Below the pieces are notes generated by a model. It saw only the letters and a program-made list of their open reading frames with translations, was not told where the DNA came from and did not search any database. The position numbers were made by a program, and so were the translations under genes. Shown here piece after piece: positions 9,672 to 18,772 of a stretch of DNA of 64,000 nucleotides. The DNA is taken from positions 1 through 64,000 of the forward strand of contig JBPYCQ010000010.1 in the NCBI GenBank assembly GCA_051846895.1. The letters run 5' to 3'. Position 1 is the first letter of the stretch. Each line of letters starts with the position of its first letter. This stretch comes from CALKAL01 sp051846895. Its GTDB lineage: Bacteria; Bacillota; Bacilli; Bacillales; Alkalibacillaceae.

Positions 9672-9699
9672 CTAATTCCTCCTACGATGCCTAACATGA

Positions 9700-10260
9700 T
9701 TAAGCTTCCTTTTCTTTTTTCGACCCCTTTGAAAATAAAGAGAATAAAATGAGGGCTCCTATAATAATCGCTGGGTGCCAATCTAAAATGACGTATATGA
9801 AAATACTGACACCACTGAGAATAAGAACAACAACCCAACCTAAATCACGTACTGAATTTCGGACAAAAGATGCAGTTAACATAAGAATCATTACCCCAAC
9901 GACTGGGGCGATCGCCTTAGTCATTCCTTGCACGATAGAAGAACCTCGAAATTTAAACAAAAAGCTAATCAAACCAATCATAATTAATACAGTTGGTAAA
10001 ACGGTGGCAATTATAGCCGAAACAACTCCCATTAGCCCTCCAACTCTGTAACCAATATATCCTGCCATTTTTGTCGCAAGTGGACCAGGTAACGTATTCG
10101 CAATCGCTAACACATCTCCAAATTCTTCTTCAGTCATCCACTTGTATGTATCGACAACTTCTTTGTGATATAACGGAATCGTTGAAGGCCCGCCGCCATA
10201 CCCGAGCATGCCCGATCGAAAAAAACTAATAAATATATCCTTCTGTAATGTAAAATTCAA
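9700..10260 (-). CDS. ChrA-type chromate transporter, half-size subunit 1 (YwrA/YwrB-like)
   Basis: This 186-residue single ChrA domain has GYGGGPSTIPLY and NTLPGPLATKMAGYIG. It is homologous to the next gene, and the pair mirrors the two halves of long ChrA proteins. The start is TTG seven bases after GGAGGT. In B. subtilis the same pair (ywrA, ywrB) lies near ywrD, a gamma-glutamyltransferase-like gene, and that arrangement recurs here. Confidence 0.87.
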   Translation of the reverse strand: MNFTLQKDIFISFFRSGMLGYGGGPSTIPLYHKEVVDTYKWMTEEEFGDVLAIANTLPGPLATKMAGYIGYRVGGLMGVVSAIIATVLPTVLIMIGLISFLFKFRGSSIVQGMTKAIAPVVGVMILMLTASFVRNSVRDLGWVVVLILSGVSIFIYVILDWHPAIIIGALILFSLFSKGSKKEKEA

Positions 10261-10350
10261 AGAAACTACCTCCTAGAAGCAAAAAAAGAATCCGTATCTA
10301 TATTATCAGTAAACGAGTTATTTTATATAATATTTGAATTATGACAAGAG

Positions 10351-10388
10351 AAAAAGCTAAGTCGAAGTTTTGATCCGACCTAGCTTTT
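10351..10388 (-). terminator. Terminator of the gamma-glutamyltransferase gene
   Basis: The stem AAAAGCTA-GTCG/CGAC-TAGCTTTT is followed by a T run on the minus strand. It separates the ggt-like gene from the chromate-transporter pair. Confidence 0.8.
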
Positions 10389-10444
10389 ATGAAACTACTG
10401 TGGAATACTGTAACGTGTAAGTATCTTATTATTGTCTGGCCTAA

Positions 10445-12058
10445 TTACCACGAAGCGATATGTCCATCTGTTCGTGGTTCCGTCCCCCCATACAAGACAC
10501 CTGTTTCAGGGTCACGCCATATTATTTGGCCACGACCAAATTCGCCGTGATGCAAACTCCTTTTTATATCGTGACCACGTCTTTGTAGCGCATGAGCGAT
10601 ATGCTCAGGGAAGTTAGGATCAACGTGAACCGTTTTTCCTTTAATCCACTGCCAACGCGGCGCATCAAGACTAGCTTGTGGATTCAAATGAAAATCAACC
10701 GTATTCATGATTACTTGCATATGTCCTTGTGGCTGCATAAATCCACCCATCACACTAAATGGACCAACTGGGTTAGACCCTTTAGATAAGAACCCTGGAA
10801 TAATTGTATGGAATGTTTGCTTACCAGGCTCTAAGTAATTCACATGCTCAGGATTTAATGAAAAATTGTGACCTCTATTTTGCATCGCAATTCCCGTATT
10901 CGGGATTACGATTCCTGAACCAAACCCCATGTAATTACTTTGAATAAACGAGACCATATTACCTTCACCGTCAGCTGTTGCTAAAGAAACAGTACCACTT
11001 CCTTTTGGTTGTCCTGGCTTCGGCGTTAAAGCTTTTTCACCAATTAATTTTCTCCGTTCCTCAGCATAGCTTTCAGACAATAAATCTTTTACAGTAAATT
11101 TCATTTTGTCTTCCTGAGTAATGAACTCAAAACCATCGGAAAAAGCAAGCTTCATTGATTCAATTTGTTTATGATATGTATCTACACTTTCTTTTTCATT
11201 AAAATCGAATCCTTTTGCGATATTGAGTGCCATTAACGCAACAATGCCTTGTCCATTAGGTGGAATCTCCCACACATCATAACCACGATAATTTACTTTA
11301 ACAGGATCTACCCATTTTGCTTCGTATTGTGCTAAATCTTCTTTTGTTAAATAACCATCATGTTCTTTGAAAAATTGATCAATCTCTTCTGCTAAATGCC
11401 CTCGATAAAAAGATTCTGCCTTCGTTTGAGCAATTTCTTTTAATGTACGTGCATGACCTTGCGAAGACCACATCTCACCAATTTGAGGCGCACGACCTTT
11501 TGGAGCAAATGTTTCAAACCAATGTTTAAAAGTGTCTTCATCAAACGTTTGATTAAATTTATTAAAAGCGATATCCCAATAGAAGCCTAATGTCGGGGAT
11601 ATTGGATAACCTTCTTCTGCATAACGTATCGCCGGTTCAAATAATTGTTCAAATGGCAACTTACCGAAACGCTCTGATAATTTTGCCCACGCTGAGGGAG
11701 CACCCGGAACCGTAACAGGAATTTTCCCAAATGTCGGCATTTCCTCATAACCAGCAGATCTTAATTCGTCCGCTGAAATACTATTCGGTGCCGGCCCACT
11801 TCCATTTATGCCATATATATTTCCATCTACCCAACAAATAGCGAACGCATCTGACCCAATTCCATTTGATGTAGGCTCTACAACAGTTAAAGCTGCAGCC
11901 GTCGCTATAGCAGCATCAATTGCATTTCCACCTTTTCGTAAAATCTCTAGACCCGCTTCAGCCGCTAACGGTTGTGAAGTGGCAACCATGCCATTTCTAG
12001 CAATCGTCACATTTCTACGCGATGGATACGGGTAATATAAATTATCAATCGGAATCAT
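10445..12058 (-). CDS. Gamma-glutamyltransferase family protein (YwrD-like)
   Basis: This 537-residue Ntn-hydrolase precursor should self-cleave before the Thr of GSGTVSLATAD (about residue 350) to give large and small subunits. The small subunit has GNMVSFIQSNYMGFGSG and the FSVMGG...QPQGH substrate-binding region. No signal peptide is present, unlike secreted Ggt, and it matches the YwrD branch, so it probably acts in the cytoplasm on gamma-glutamyl compounds. The ATG follows GGGGGAG. The chromate-transporter pair follows behind a terminator. Confidence 0.88.
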   Translation of the reverse strand: MIPIDNLYYPYPSRRNVTIARNGMVATSQPLAAEAGLEILRKGGNAIDAAIATAAALTVVEPTSNGIGSDAFAICWVDGNIYGINGSGPAPNSISADELRSAGYEEMPTFGKIPVTVPGAPSAWAKLSERFGKLPFEQLFEPAIRYAEEGYPISPTLGFYWDIAFNKFNQTFDEDTFKHWFETFAPKGRAPQIGEMWSSQGHARTLKEIAQTKAESFYRGHLAEEIDQFFKEHDGYLTKEDLAQYEAKWVDPVKVNYRGYDVWEIPPNGQGIVALMALNIAKGFDFNEKESVDTYHKQIESMKLAFSDGFEFITQEDKMKFTVKDLLSESYAEERRKLIGEKALTPKPGQPKGSGTVSLATADGEGNMVSFIQSNYMGFGSGIVIPNTGIAMQNRGHNFSLNPEHVNYLEPGKQTFHTIIPGFLSKGSNPVGPFSVMGGFMQPQGHMQVIMNTVDFHLNPQASLDAPRWQWIKGKTVHVDPNFPEHIAHALQRRGHDIKRSLHHGEFGRGQIIWRDPETGVLYGGTEPRTDGHIASW

Positions 12059-12213
12059 TTTTTACTCCCCCTATTGAAAAAGAATAAATATTAACAATAT
12101 TCTACACCCGTTTATTATAACACTAAAATGTGTTATCACACTAAAGAGATTTTATTCATTTTTTTCCAATTGTTAGTTTAATGAAGGGAGCGCTGTGCTT
12201 GGATATGGGTATG

Positions 12214-12612
12214 TTTAATCAGTCATTGCTTAAGTTTAGACAATTACAGTCAATGTTTGAACAATCGCAGTCCATCTTTGAACAATCACTACCCATGTTT
12301 GGACAATTACAGCTCATCTTTGAACAAACACTACCCATGTTTGGACAATCGCAACCCGACTTTGGACAATCATAACCCATGTTTGAACAATTACAGCCCT
12401 TCTTTGAACAATCACTACCCATGTTTGAACAATTACAGCTCATCTTTGAACAAACACAACCCATGTTTGAACAATCGCAACCCTACTTTGAACAATTACA
12501 GCTCATCTTTGGACAATTGCAACCCAACTTTGAACAATGACTGCCCATCTTTGGACAATCACTACCCAACTTTGAACAATTCCACCTAATGTTTGAACAA
12601 ACAACTCATGGG
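12214..12612 (+). repeat. 21-bp tandem array B (TTTGAACAAT core, 19 units)
   Basis: Cores start at 12214 and recur every 21 bp to 12592 with no insertion or deletion in 19 units. The core is TTTGAACAAT, with TTTGGACAAT and TTTGAACAAA variants. The linkers come from a small set such as CACTACCCATG, TACAGCTCATC and CGCAACCCGAC. The array fills most of the gap between the ggt-like gene and the glycosidase terminator. The rest of the gap, 12059-12213, holds only AT-rich upstream DNA. Repeat ORFs in three frames reflect the 21-bp period and are not genes. Confidence 0.95.
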
Positions 12613-12639
12613 CTTGAAGTGACTAAAGCCTAAAATGAT

Positions 12640-12672
12640 AAAAAAAAGAGAAGGGTATTATCATCCCTTCTC
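12640..12672 (-). terminator. Terminator of the phosphodiester glycosidase gene
   Basis: GAGAAGGG and CCCTTCTC pair across a 9-base loop and are followed by seven T on the minus strand. Array B ends about 30 bp away. Confidence 0.88.
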
Positions 12673-12688
12673 CAAGACCATTCTCTGT

Positions 12689-15211
12689 TTACTTTGACTT
12701 AAAAGATTTAGTGGTTTTTGCAAATTTATTAAAACCATCAACTGATTGTATTTTTTCATTAATAACTAATCGGTAAAATTCACCAGACTTATAATGATTC
12801 TTCGGTTGAACGATAATCACTTGATCGTTATTTAAAAATTCGTATGACACGTCATGCTTGTTACCGAGAGCATCTTCAATATAAATAGAATCTTTGTTGA
12901 TTGATTGACGATCAATCGGTTTATCAAAAGTTATTTCCCATGATTTTTTTGGATCAACAAGGTTGAGTTTAGCCAAATGACTTAAGTCAAACTGTTCATC
13001 ATTATAAGTTAACAGGACTTGATCAATAAAGATAACTCCTCGGTCTTTTTTAGCTTCACTTGTTTCTGCTACGTAAATTTGGTCAATACGAAATGGAAGT
13101 TTAACTTCGTTCGGGATTTGGGCAGATACATATTTCCAGCCATCCCAATTCAACTCGTTTTCTCCAGTGAAGCTTATATAATGTATTTTTCCATTACCGT
13201 CTGTTAGTCTTGCTCGTAACCAATGTTCATTTTGATCACCATATACAAACATTCCAATTGCTTTTGGTCGTTCTGTTATTTTTACATCTCCGTTATAACT
13301 CGCGTAAGCTGCAGATGTGCCACTTTCTTGATTGCGGAAATCATATTCTAATCGTAAAGAATGTTTTCCGAAAGCAACTGGCTCAAATAATCTACTTTGT
13401 CGAACTGAACTATTTGCTAAAATACTTGTAGCTCCCCAGTTTTTGTTACTTTCAAACGTTTCAAAAACTGAATAGTCTCCGCCGACAACGACATCTGTTT
13501 TATATGGCTTTCCATTAATTGATGCATGTACTTGTCCACTTCTACTTTCTGATCCAGCTGTAAATAGACCTTTGCTGTCAATCTCACCTATACCATTAGT
13601 AACCGACCACTTTATGTTGTCAGGTTGCCAAATAATTTTCGAACCATCCTTCATATACGGGGTAGCGACAAATTTTTGTTTCTTCCCTAATCCAATCTTT
13701 AAATTATTCGGTTCAATTTTCACAGCATCTACTTGAGCAACGACTTCAATTGGAATAGACGTCTTTGCTTGACCATAAGATGCGATAACCGTTCCTTTTC
13801 CTGCCTTTTCTGCAATGAAGGTTGACCCTTCCATCCGACCAACATTACCTTCAACGCGATATTGTATTTGATCATTCGTCACTTTCATCGGATGATAATA
13901 TTCGTTTAAAACATAATTAAGCTTGAAATTTACTTTAGCTCCAACTAAAACTTTCCCTTTTTCTTCTGCTTGCACAGATATTTTACTTGGAATGTCTGAT
14001 TCAGCTGTCACGATCGCATACAATCCATTAACAACACCTCGTTCAGAACCACCTGTAGGGTTATTAACGACCGTAGGATACTCATTTCCGTATTGACGGG
14101 CAACCATCGTTGTTGAACCGCCACCATCTAAATTAATGGCTTTATATACCCCTAAACTTTGAACATATTTTGCAAATTGAGGTAACGTCATTCCCCTACT
14201 ATTTTTACCGCCATCAACTGTAATAAAAAATACTTTTGAACCATCTTTATTAATCCCTATAGCCGTCCGGTGTGTAACTTCTTTTGCACGAGTACTGTTT
14301 TCATTAATCTCTAAATCTACTTGTCCACTATCGACTAATTTTGGCCCTGAGCCCATAATAAAATTCGTATTCTTCCACTTGTCCTCAACATCGACTGTTA
14401 GTTTAATAGAATCACCCACTTTTAATCCTTGAGCAATTGGTGAATTCCCATGAACAGAAATAACAAAACCATCTTGAGGAATCGTAATATACTTTCCTGA
14501 CATGTAAGGTCTAATCTCTAGCACTTCACCTACAATCGTGTCGCCAAATTTCATTTCCGAACTATCAATCTTTTTATCTGTCTTATGTACATAAATTTCT
14601 ACACCATACTTATTATTTCTCGGCCAGTCCCAACGAAATGATGGTGTATATAAGACACTTTCTCCCGCTCCTCTTGAACTATTAAATTTATCGATTTTAA
14701 ATGTTTTACCATTAATTTCAGCTGACATTAAAATTTGAAATCGATCGATTAAAGCTTGTCCATTTCGCTTCATACCGAAAGCAGTTGGGATACTCATATA
14801 TCCGTCTGAATCATTTGAAACGGCACCAAGATTAAGTATATTACCATTTTGAGATAAAAGATATGCAGGTTTTTTCGTAGCAAAGTGAAAAATGCTACCA
14901 TTAATCCCACCGACCATTCGATAGTTTTTCAGGCTAAACTTTCTAGCAATCGATGAGGTAGTTAATAGACTTTGAAAATCCGGATCCATACCTAACCCCA
15001 CTGTTAGATGTGGTTTAGTTAAGTCAACCTCCATCACTCTGACTGAATTCGTTGATGATTCATCGTACTTAGAATAATTAACTCCTGGGGCAACCTCTAG
15101 TTCGTCTGTCTTTGTTGCTGCTAAACTAGTCATTGCTACTAAAAGACTTACCAACACAATTAGTAAAGATACACTAACCTTAAGCTGCATTTTCAAACGT
15201 TGTTTTAACAT
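12689..15211 (-). CDS. Secreted phosphodiester glycosidase (NAGPA domain) with Ig-like and C-terminal domains
   Basis: This protein of about 840 residues has a signal peptide (1-34, ending SLAATK), a phosphodiester glycosidase/NAGPA domain over about 50-400 with the signature INLDGGGSTT, Ig-like beta domains (about 400-590), a carbohydrate-binding-like beta domain (about 590-740) and a short C-terminal Ig-type domain with VIIVQPKNHYKSGEFYRL. Family members hydrolyse GlcNAc-phosphodiesters, so a role on cell wall or exopolysaccharide is likely. I use the ATG at 15211, which has GGAGGAG ahead of it. The in-frame start at 15319 adds a basic stretch without a ribosome binding site. Confidence 0.85.
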   Translation of the reverse strand: MLKQRLKMQLKVSVSLLIVLVSLLVAMTSLAATKTDELEVAPGVNYSKYDESSTNSVRVMEVDLTKPHLTVGLGMDPDFQSLLTTSSIARKFSLKNYRMVGGINGSIFHFATKKPAYLLSQNGNILNLGAVSNDSDGYMSIPTAFGMKRNGQALIDRFQILMSAEINGKTFKIDKFNSSRGAGESVLYTPSFRWDWPRNNKYGVEIYVHKTDKKIDSSEMKFGDTIVGEVLEIRPYMSGKYITIPQDGFVISVHGNSPIAQGLKVGDSIKLTVDVEDKWKNTNFIMGSGPKLVDSGQVDLEINENSTRAKEVTHRTAIGINKDGSKVFFITVDGGKNSRGMTLPQFAKYVQSLGVYKAINLDGGGSTTMVARQYGNEYPTVVNNPTGGSERGVVNGLYAIVTAESDIPSKISVQAEEKGKVLVGAKVNFKLNYVLNEYYHPMKVTNDQIQYRVEGNVGRMEGSTFIAEKAGKGTVIASYGQAKTSIPIEVVAQVDAVKIEPNNLKIGLGKKQKFVATPYMKDGSKIIWQPDNIKWSVTNGIGEIDSKGLFTAGSESRSGQVHASINGKPYKTDVVVGGDYSVFETFESNKNWGATSILANSSVRQSRLFEPVAFGKHSLRLEYDFRNQESGTSAAYASYNGDVKITERPKAIGMFVYGDQNEHWLRARLTDGNGKIHYISFTGENELNWDGWKYVSAQIPNEVKLPFRIDQIYVAETSEAKKDRGVIFIDQVLLTYNDEQFDLSHLAKLNLVDPKKSWEITFDKPIDRQSINKDSIYIEDALGNKHDVSYEFLNNDQVIIVQPKNHYKSGEFYRLVINEKIQSVDGFNKFAKTTKSFKSK

Positions 15212-15235
15212 GTAGCTCCTCCTAATCCCCTTTTT

Positions 15236-15281
15236 AAAAAAACCTATCCCTTTACACGTTAAACGTTTTAAAAGGATAGGC
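15236..15281 (-). terminator. Terminator of the SLH protein gene
   Basis: CCTATCC/GGATAGG arms enclose an ACGTTTAACGT inner dyad, with TTTTTTT following on the minus strand. It separates the SLH gene from the glycosidase gene, so they are not one simple operon. Confidence 0.78.
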
Positions 15282-15341
15282 ATGATTCTTTTCTCTATTT
15301 TTGTTATGCCTTGGTGCACAAACTATTATGATGTCAATCTA

Positions 15342-15992
15342 CTATTCAATAGAAATCACTTTAGGTCTTTCATCAAAATTCATAGCACGATCGAGAAACG
15401 CTGCAAAATCACCACGTTTGACATCATCATGAATACCGAAAGCACCACTTGGATAACCTTGTGCAATTCCTGATGCTCCAAGCGCATTTACATATTCTTC
15501 CAAAGAACGGGATTCATCAATATCTGTATAGCCTTGGTCATTTACGGCTAAATCTAATTCAAAAGCCAAAGCAATAAATTTAGCAACTTGTCCTCTCGTT
15601 ACTGTATCTTGAGCGCCAAATATTTTTTCATTATAACCATCTAAAATTCCTTTTTCCTTCAATGCTGCTACTGCCTCTTTTGCCCGATCAGGCACGTCAG
15701 TAAATGTTAATGAGTCCACATTTCCTGGCTCCAAATGTAACGCATTGTAAATCATAACAGCTACGTCGACACGCTTCATATTCTCACCTGGTCGAAATGT
15801 TTGATCAGGAAATCCGTTAATTATCTTTTGACTATAAAGTGAATCAATGTGCTTATAATGTCTTGTCTTCTCTGTTAAATCTTTAAAATCATCTTTTGCA
15901 GCCGCAGAAACTACCATCGTAATAACCGCAAAAGATAAAACAATTCCCGCCATTAAAACAAAAAACTTTCGATGCCATTGTCTTTTTAACAT
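15342..15992 (-). CDS. S-layer homology (SLH) domain protein
   Basis: This protein of about 216 residues has a signal peptide (about 1-32) followed by three SLH repeats, seen in HIDSLYSQKIINGFPD, AVAALKEKGILDGYNE and VNALGASGIAQGYPSG. SLH triplets bind pyruvylated secondary wall polymer and anchor proteins to the wall. There is no other domain, so it may be a small surface protein or wall-polymer cap. The ATG at 15992 (MLKRQW) has AAGGAG at 8-bp spacing and is preferred over the upstream in-frame start. It precedes the glycosidase gene. Confidence 0.86.
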   Translation of the reverse strand: MLKRQWHRKFFVLMAGIVLSFAVITMVVSAAAKDDFKDLTEKTRHYKHIDSLYSQKIINGFPDQTFRPGENMKRVDVAVMIYNALHLEPGNVDSLTFTDVPDRAKEAVAALKEKGILDGYNEKIFGAQDTVTRGQVAKFIALAFELDLAVNDQGYTDIDESRSLEEYVNALGASGIAQGYPSGAFGIHDDVKRGDFAAFLDRAMNFDERPKVISIE

Positions 15993-16203
15993 TCCGCCGT
16001 CTCTCCTTATGTAAACATCTGACAATCTATTAATCTTATTTTACACAATAGTCTATTAAATTTAAATATGATAATGGAAAATAGAGTCGAAATGACTAGA
16101 CGATTTTTTTGAAGCAGACTGTAGGCCTATTGACATTAAAGTAAATCTAGATATTGACGGACTTCGAGTAATTTTGTATTTCTTTAAGCTCTTATGATTA
16201 TGG

Positions 16204-16350
16204 TTAGAGCACTTATAACTTAAGTTTGAGCACTCGCGATTCATGTTTGAGCACTCACACTCCATGTTTGAGCACTCACACTCCATGTTTAAGCACTCAC
16301 ACACCATGTTTGAGCACTCACACGCCATGTTTAAGCACTCTACCTCATTT
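16204..16350 (+). repeat. 21-bp tandem array C (TTTGAGCACT core)
   Basis: There are seven units, from 16204 to the unit starting at 16330, exactly 21 bp apart. The core is TTTGAGCACT or TTTAAGCACT and the usual linker is CACACTCCATG. The core differs from array B by two bases. The array lies in the 402-bp gap between the SLH gene start and the terminator of the acyltransferase gene. The remaining gap sequence shows nothing else clear. Confidence 0.92.
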
Positions 16351-16354
16351 TTGG

Positions 16355-16384
16355 CAAAAAATCAACCTGCCCCATGATAGATGC
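16355..16384 (-). terminator. Terminator of the acyltransferase gene
   Basis: ACCTGC/GCAGGT arms are followed by TTGATTTTTT on the minus strand, just beyond the last unit of array C. Confidence 0.7.
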
Positions 16385-16394
16385 AGGTCGTCTC

Positions 16395-17468
16395 TTATCT
16401 TCCAACGACATAACGTGCTAAAGGCACATATTTTTTCAATAAATAAACGATAGAATAGCAGATCAATAACGTGATCACAAACCTTAGTGCTATTCCAACA
16501 TGAAATAATCTCGATCCTTGCCAAATGAAATAGTCATCAATAATATGAATAACCATCGGGTGCATTAGAAAAATACCGAACGATTGTAAGCTTAATTGAT
16601 CCAAACCCCTACGAATCCAAATTGGGCCACCTTTAATAAAAAAGTGAGTTAAAACAAGTAATGTTAATGCTGATAGACTAGCATAAAAGAAATACAAATA
16701 CTCAAAGGTTATTCCTTCAAACGGATAAGTGCCCGTAACTATTTTGTAATATCCAACCACATATAAACTACCAACAAAAAGCATGGCCACTCCTAATAAA
16801 TAAGCATGCCACTTTTTGAAAAACGAAATCACACTTTCAAAATAAATCCCAACTAGTCCACCTAAACAAAAATATAAAAAGAAAGACATAAAATATGATC
16901 CTGATACAGGCAACCAGTGATAATGATAGTTCGTGACATATGTCGCCAGTTGAACAATCAAGCCTAACAAAGGCAATGTCAAACGGAACCATTTGAATCT
17001 CTGAGCTAAATATAATAGAAGCGGAAACAGTAAATAAAGCTGAATCAGTACGTAAAAGAAGTACAAATGGTAGTATGTGTTCCCTTGAATGACTTGATAA
17101 TAAAGCTCCTGCCAATAGCCTTCAGCAAAAATCTCCGGTTTCCCTCTCGACCATTTAAATATTTCATAAAACGCAACCCACACAAGATAAGGCACAAAAA
17201 TATATACGAGTCGATTTTTGAAATACCGCTTCAAAAAAGGTCCATTAATTTTTTTATAAAAATAACCGTAAAACATAACTAAGCCCGATATAAAAATAAA
17301 TGTCGCCGTTCCATAACGGAAAAAACGACTTATAAATGTATACAACTTATACGAAAAGGAATCTGGTTCAAAGTAGCTAAAAGTGATTGCGGTTATATGT
17401 ATTAAAACGACCGCCAGCATCGCTAATCCTCTCATATACCCAATTTCTACTATTCGCTCTCTCTTCAC
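16395..17468 (-). CDS. Membrane acyltransferase (acyltransferase-3 family)
   Basis: This 357-residue protein has about ten transmembrane helices. The N-terminal GYMRGLAMLAVVLIHIT carries the R and H typical of acyltransferase-3/OatA/WecH-like O-acetyltransferases. These proteins transfer acetyl groups to surface glycans, which fits the neighbouring SLH protein and glycosidase. It starts at GTG after a GGGG-type site. It lacks the extracellular SGNH domain of OatA, so the acceptor is unknown. Confidence 0.85.
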   Translation of the reverse strand: MKRERIVEIGYMRGLAMLAVVLIHITAITFSYFEPDSFSYKLYTFISRFFRYGTATFIFISGLVMFYGYFYKKINGPFLKRYFKNRLVYIFVPYLVWVAFYEIFKWSRGKPEIFAEGYWQELYYQVIQGNTYYHLYFFYVLIQLYLLFPLLLYLAQRFKWFRLTLPLLGLIVQLATYVTNYHYHWLPVSGSYFMSFFLYFCLGGLVGIYFESVISFFKKWHAYLLGVAMLFVGSLYVVGYYKIVTGTYPFEGITFEYLYFFYASLSALTLLVLTHFFIKGGPIWIRRGLDQLSLQSFGIFLMHPMVIHIIDDYFIWQGSRLFHVGIALRFVITLLICYSIVYLLKKYVPLARYVVGR

Positions 17469-17592
17469 TTACAACCATTCCCCTCAAGGTTAAATCCCCA
17501 TCAATCATAACATATATACGATAAACGATGGGATTTCATAACAAACCCACTATAGACATTCGTACCAATTTTAATTTTTTCATACTTTTTAC

Positions 17593-17621
17593 TTTCATTT
17601 TTCATTCATAATGAATATAAT
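17593..17621 (+). promoter_or_regulatory. Peroxiredoxin promoter with PerR-like box
   Basis: TCATAATGAATATAA (17606-17620) matches the PerR consensus TTATAATNATTATAA at 12 of 14 defined positions. It overlaps a perfect -10 TATAAT (17616-17621), with a weak TTTCAT at -35 and 17-bp spacing. The gene downstream is a peroxiredoxin, the kind of target PerR represses. Confidence 0.65.
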
Positions 17622-17670
17622 TAAATCATAGTAATCTTATAGGAATTATCAAATATCAAGGAGGATTCAC

Positions 17671-18336
17671 ATGATGAGTGAACAAAATGAACAACAATTT
17701 ATTAGCTTGCCACGTATTGGGGACCCTGCTCCATCATTTGAAGTGAACACAACACAAGGCCCTGTTAAATTAGAAGATTATCAAGGTCAATGGCTTGTCC
17801 TATTCTCACATCCGGCTGACTTTACACCTGTCTGCACAACAGAATTTGTCGGTTTCCAAGAGATTTACCCAGAACTACGCGAAATGAATACCGAACTACT
17901 AGGTCTTAGCGTTGATAGCGTACCATCACATATCGCATGGGTTCGTAACATTGAACAAAACTTCAATACAAAAATTGAATTCCCTGTCATAGCAGATTTA
18001 AGCAAAGAAGTCGCAACTAAATACGGCATGATCCATCCAAATGATAGCGGCACTGAAGCAAGCCGTGCAGTCTTTGTCATCGACGATCAACAAACAATAA
18101 AAGCAATCATCTACTACCCATTAACAACCGGACGGAACATGCGAGAAATCGTCCGTCTCGTTAAAGCATTACAAACAACGACCAACCATTCCGTTTCAAC
18201 ACCAGCAAACTGGAAACCAGGAGATAAAGTCGTCGTTCCACCACCAGCATCACAACAACAAGCTGAAGAACGAATGAACGAAGAAGGGCTTGAAGTCATC
18301 GATTGGTACATTGCAAAGAAGGACTTAAAAGAATAA
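17671..18336 (+). CDS. 1-Cys peroxiredoxin (Prx6/AhpC-TSA family)
   Basis: This 221-residue peroxidase has the peroxidatic Cys C55 in HPADFTPVCTTE and no second cysteine, so it is a 1-Cys enzyme reduced by an outside thiol. The C-terminal 1-cysPrx domain includes NWKPGDKVVVPPP. It reduces H2O2 and organic peroxides in the cytoplasm. AAGGAGG precedes the ATG. A PerR-like box covers the -10 element about 60 bp upstream, predicting peroxide induction. A small DNA-binding-like gene follows after 19 bp. Confidence 0.93.
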   Translation: MMSEQNEQQFISLPRIGDPAPSFEVNTTQGPVKLEDYQGQWLVLFSHPADFTPVCTTEFVGFQEIYPELREMNTELLGLSVDSVPSHIAWVRNIEQNFNTKIEFPVIADLSKEVATKYGMIHPNDSGTEASRAVFVIDDQQTIKAIIYYPLTTGRNMREIVRLVKALQTTTNHSVSTPANWKPGDKVVVPPPASQQQAEERMNEEGLEVIDWYIAKKDLKE

Positions 18337-18355
18337 CTATAAGAAGGTGACATAA

Positions 18356-18583
18356 ATGGCCTGCGGAAAAAACGAACTCACACTCGCACCATCCGAAGTA
18401 AAACTATATCTAAACACCATTAACGAACAATCGCTTACAACCGAAGAACTCGCCAAACAAACTAAAAAGCCATTGTTCAAAGCAAAAAGCGCACTCCGCG
18501 AACTAACAGAAACTAATTATATTGAAAAAAGAAATGAACACTACTTTTTATTAGAAAAAGGTAAAAATTTGCTAAACGATTGA
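18356..18583 (+). CDS. Small winged-helix-like protein
   Basis: This 75-residue protein has a helix-turn-helix-like pattern (LTTEELAKQTKKPLFKAKSA) followed by a short wing (YIEKRNEHYFLLEKGKNLL), similar in outline to small MarR/ArsR-like winged helices. It is cotranscribed with the peroxiredoxin gene (19-bp gap, AAGGTG site). A redox regulator is possible, since it has one cysteine (C3), but no function is known to me. Confidence 0.7.
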   Translation: MACGKNELTLAPSEVKLYLNTINEQSLTTEELAKQTKKPLFKAKSALRELTETNYIEKRNEHYFLLEKGKNLLND

Positions 18584-18598
18584 AGTGGAGGAAAAAGA

Positions 18599-18640
18599 CC
18601 CTAAGAACTGTAAATACAGCGTTCTTAGGGTTTTATTTTT
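18599..18640 (+). terminator. Terminator of the peroxiredoxin operon
   Basis: A perfect 10-bp stem CCCTAAGAAC/GTTCTTAGGG is followed by TTTTATTTTTT. Confidence 0.92.
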
Positions 18641-18702
18641 TGTATTAAATTTCGACAAAATATATCATTTCATAAGATTTTTTTGATATAATAATTATTA
18701 TT

Positions 18703-18728
18703 CTTTTTAGAAAATTTTTTCTAAAAAG
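18703..18728. promoter_or_regulatory. 26-bp palindrome upstream of the zinc-ribbon operon
   Basis: The arms CTTTTTAGAAAA and TTTTCTAAAAAG are perfect complements around a 2-bp centre. It lies 45 bp upstream of the GTG start and downstream of a TATAAT at 18687-18692, a good place for an operator. It could also be an mRNA hairpin. Confidence 0.5.
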
Positions 18729-18772
18729 ATTTTGACTTAGGAAACAACTTTTACAAAGAAAGGAGGTAAGCT

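Noticed and set aside
12181..12589. Small ORFs coding FEQSxPM-type seven-residue repeats over the arrays (also 26597-26910, 34193-34730, 42114-42522)
   Set aside because: They exist in several frames and on both strands because 21 is a multiple of three and the units lack stops. They have no ribosome binding sites and follow the DNA repeat exactly.
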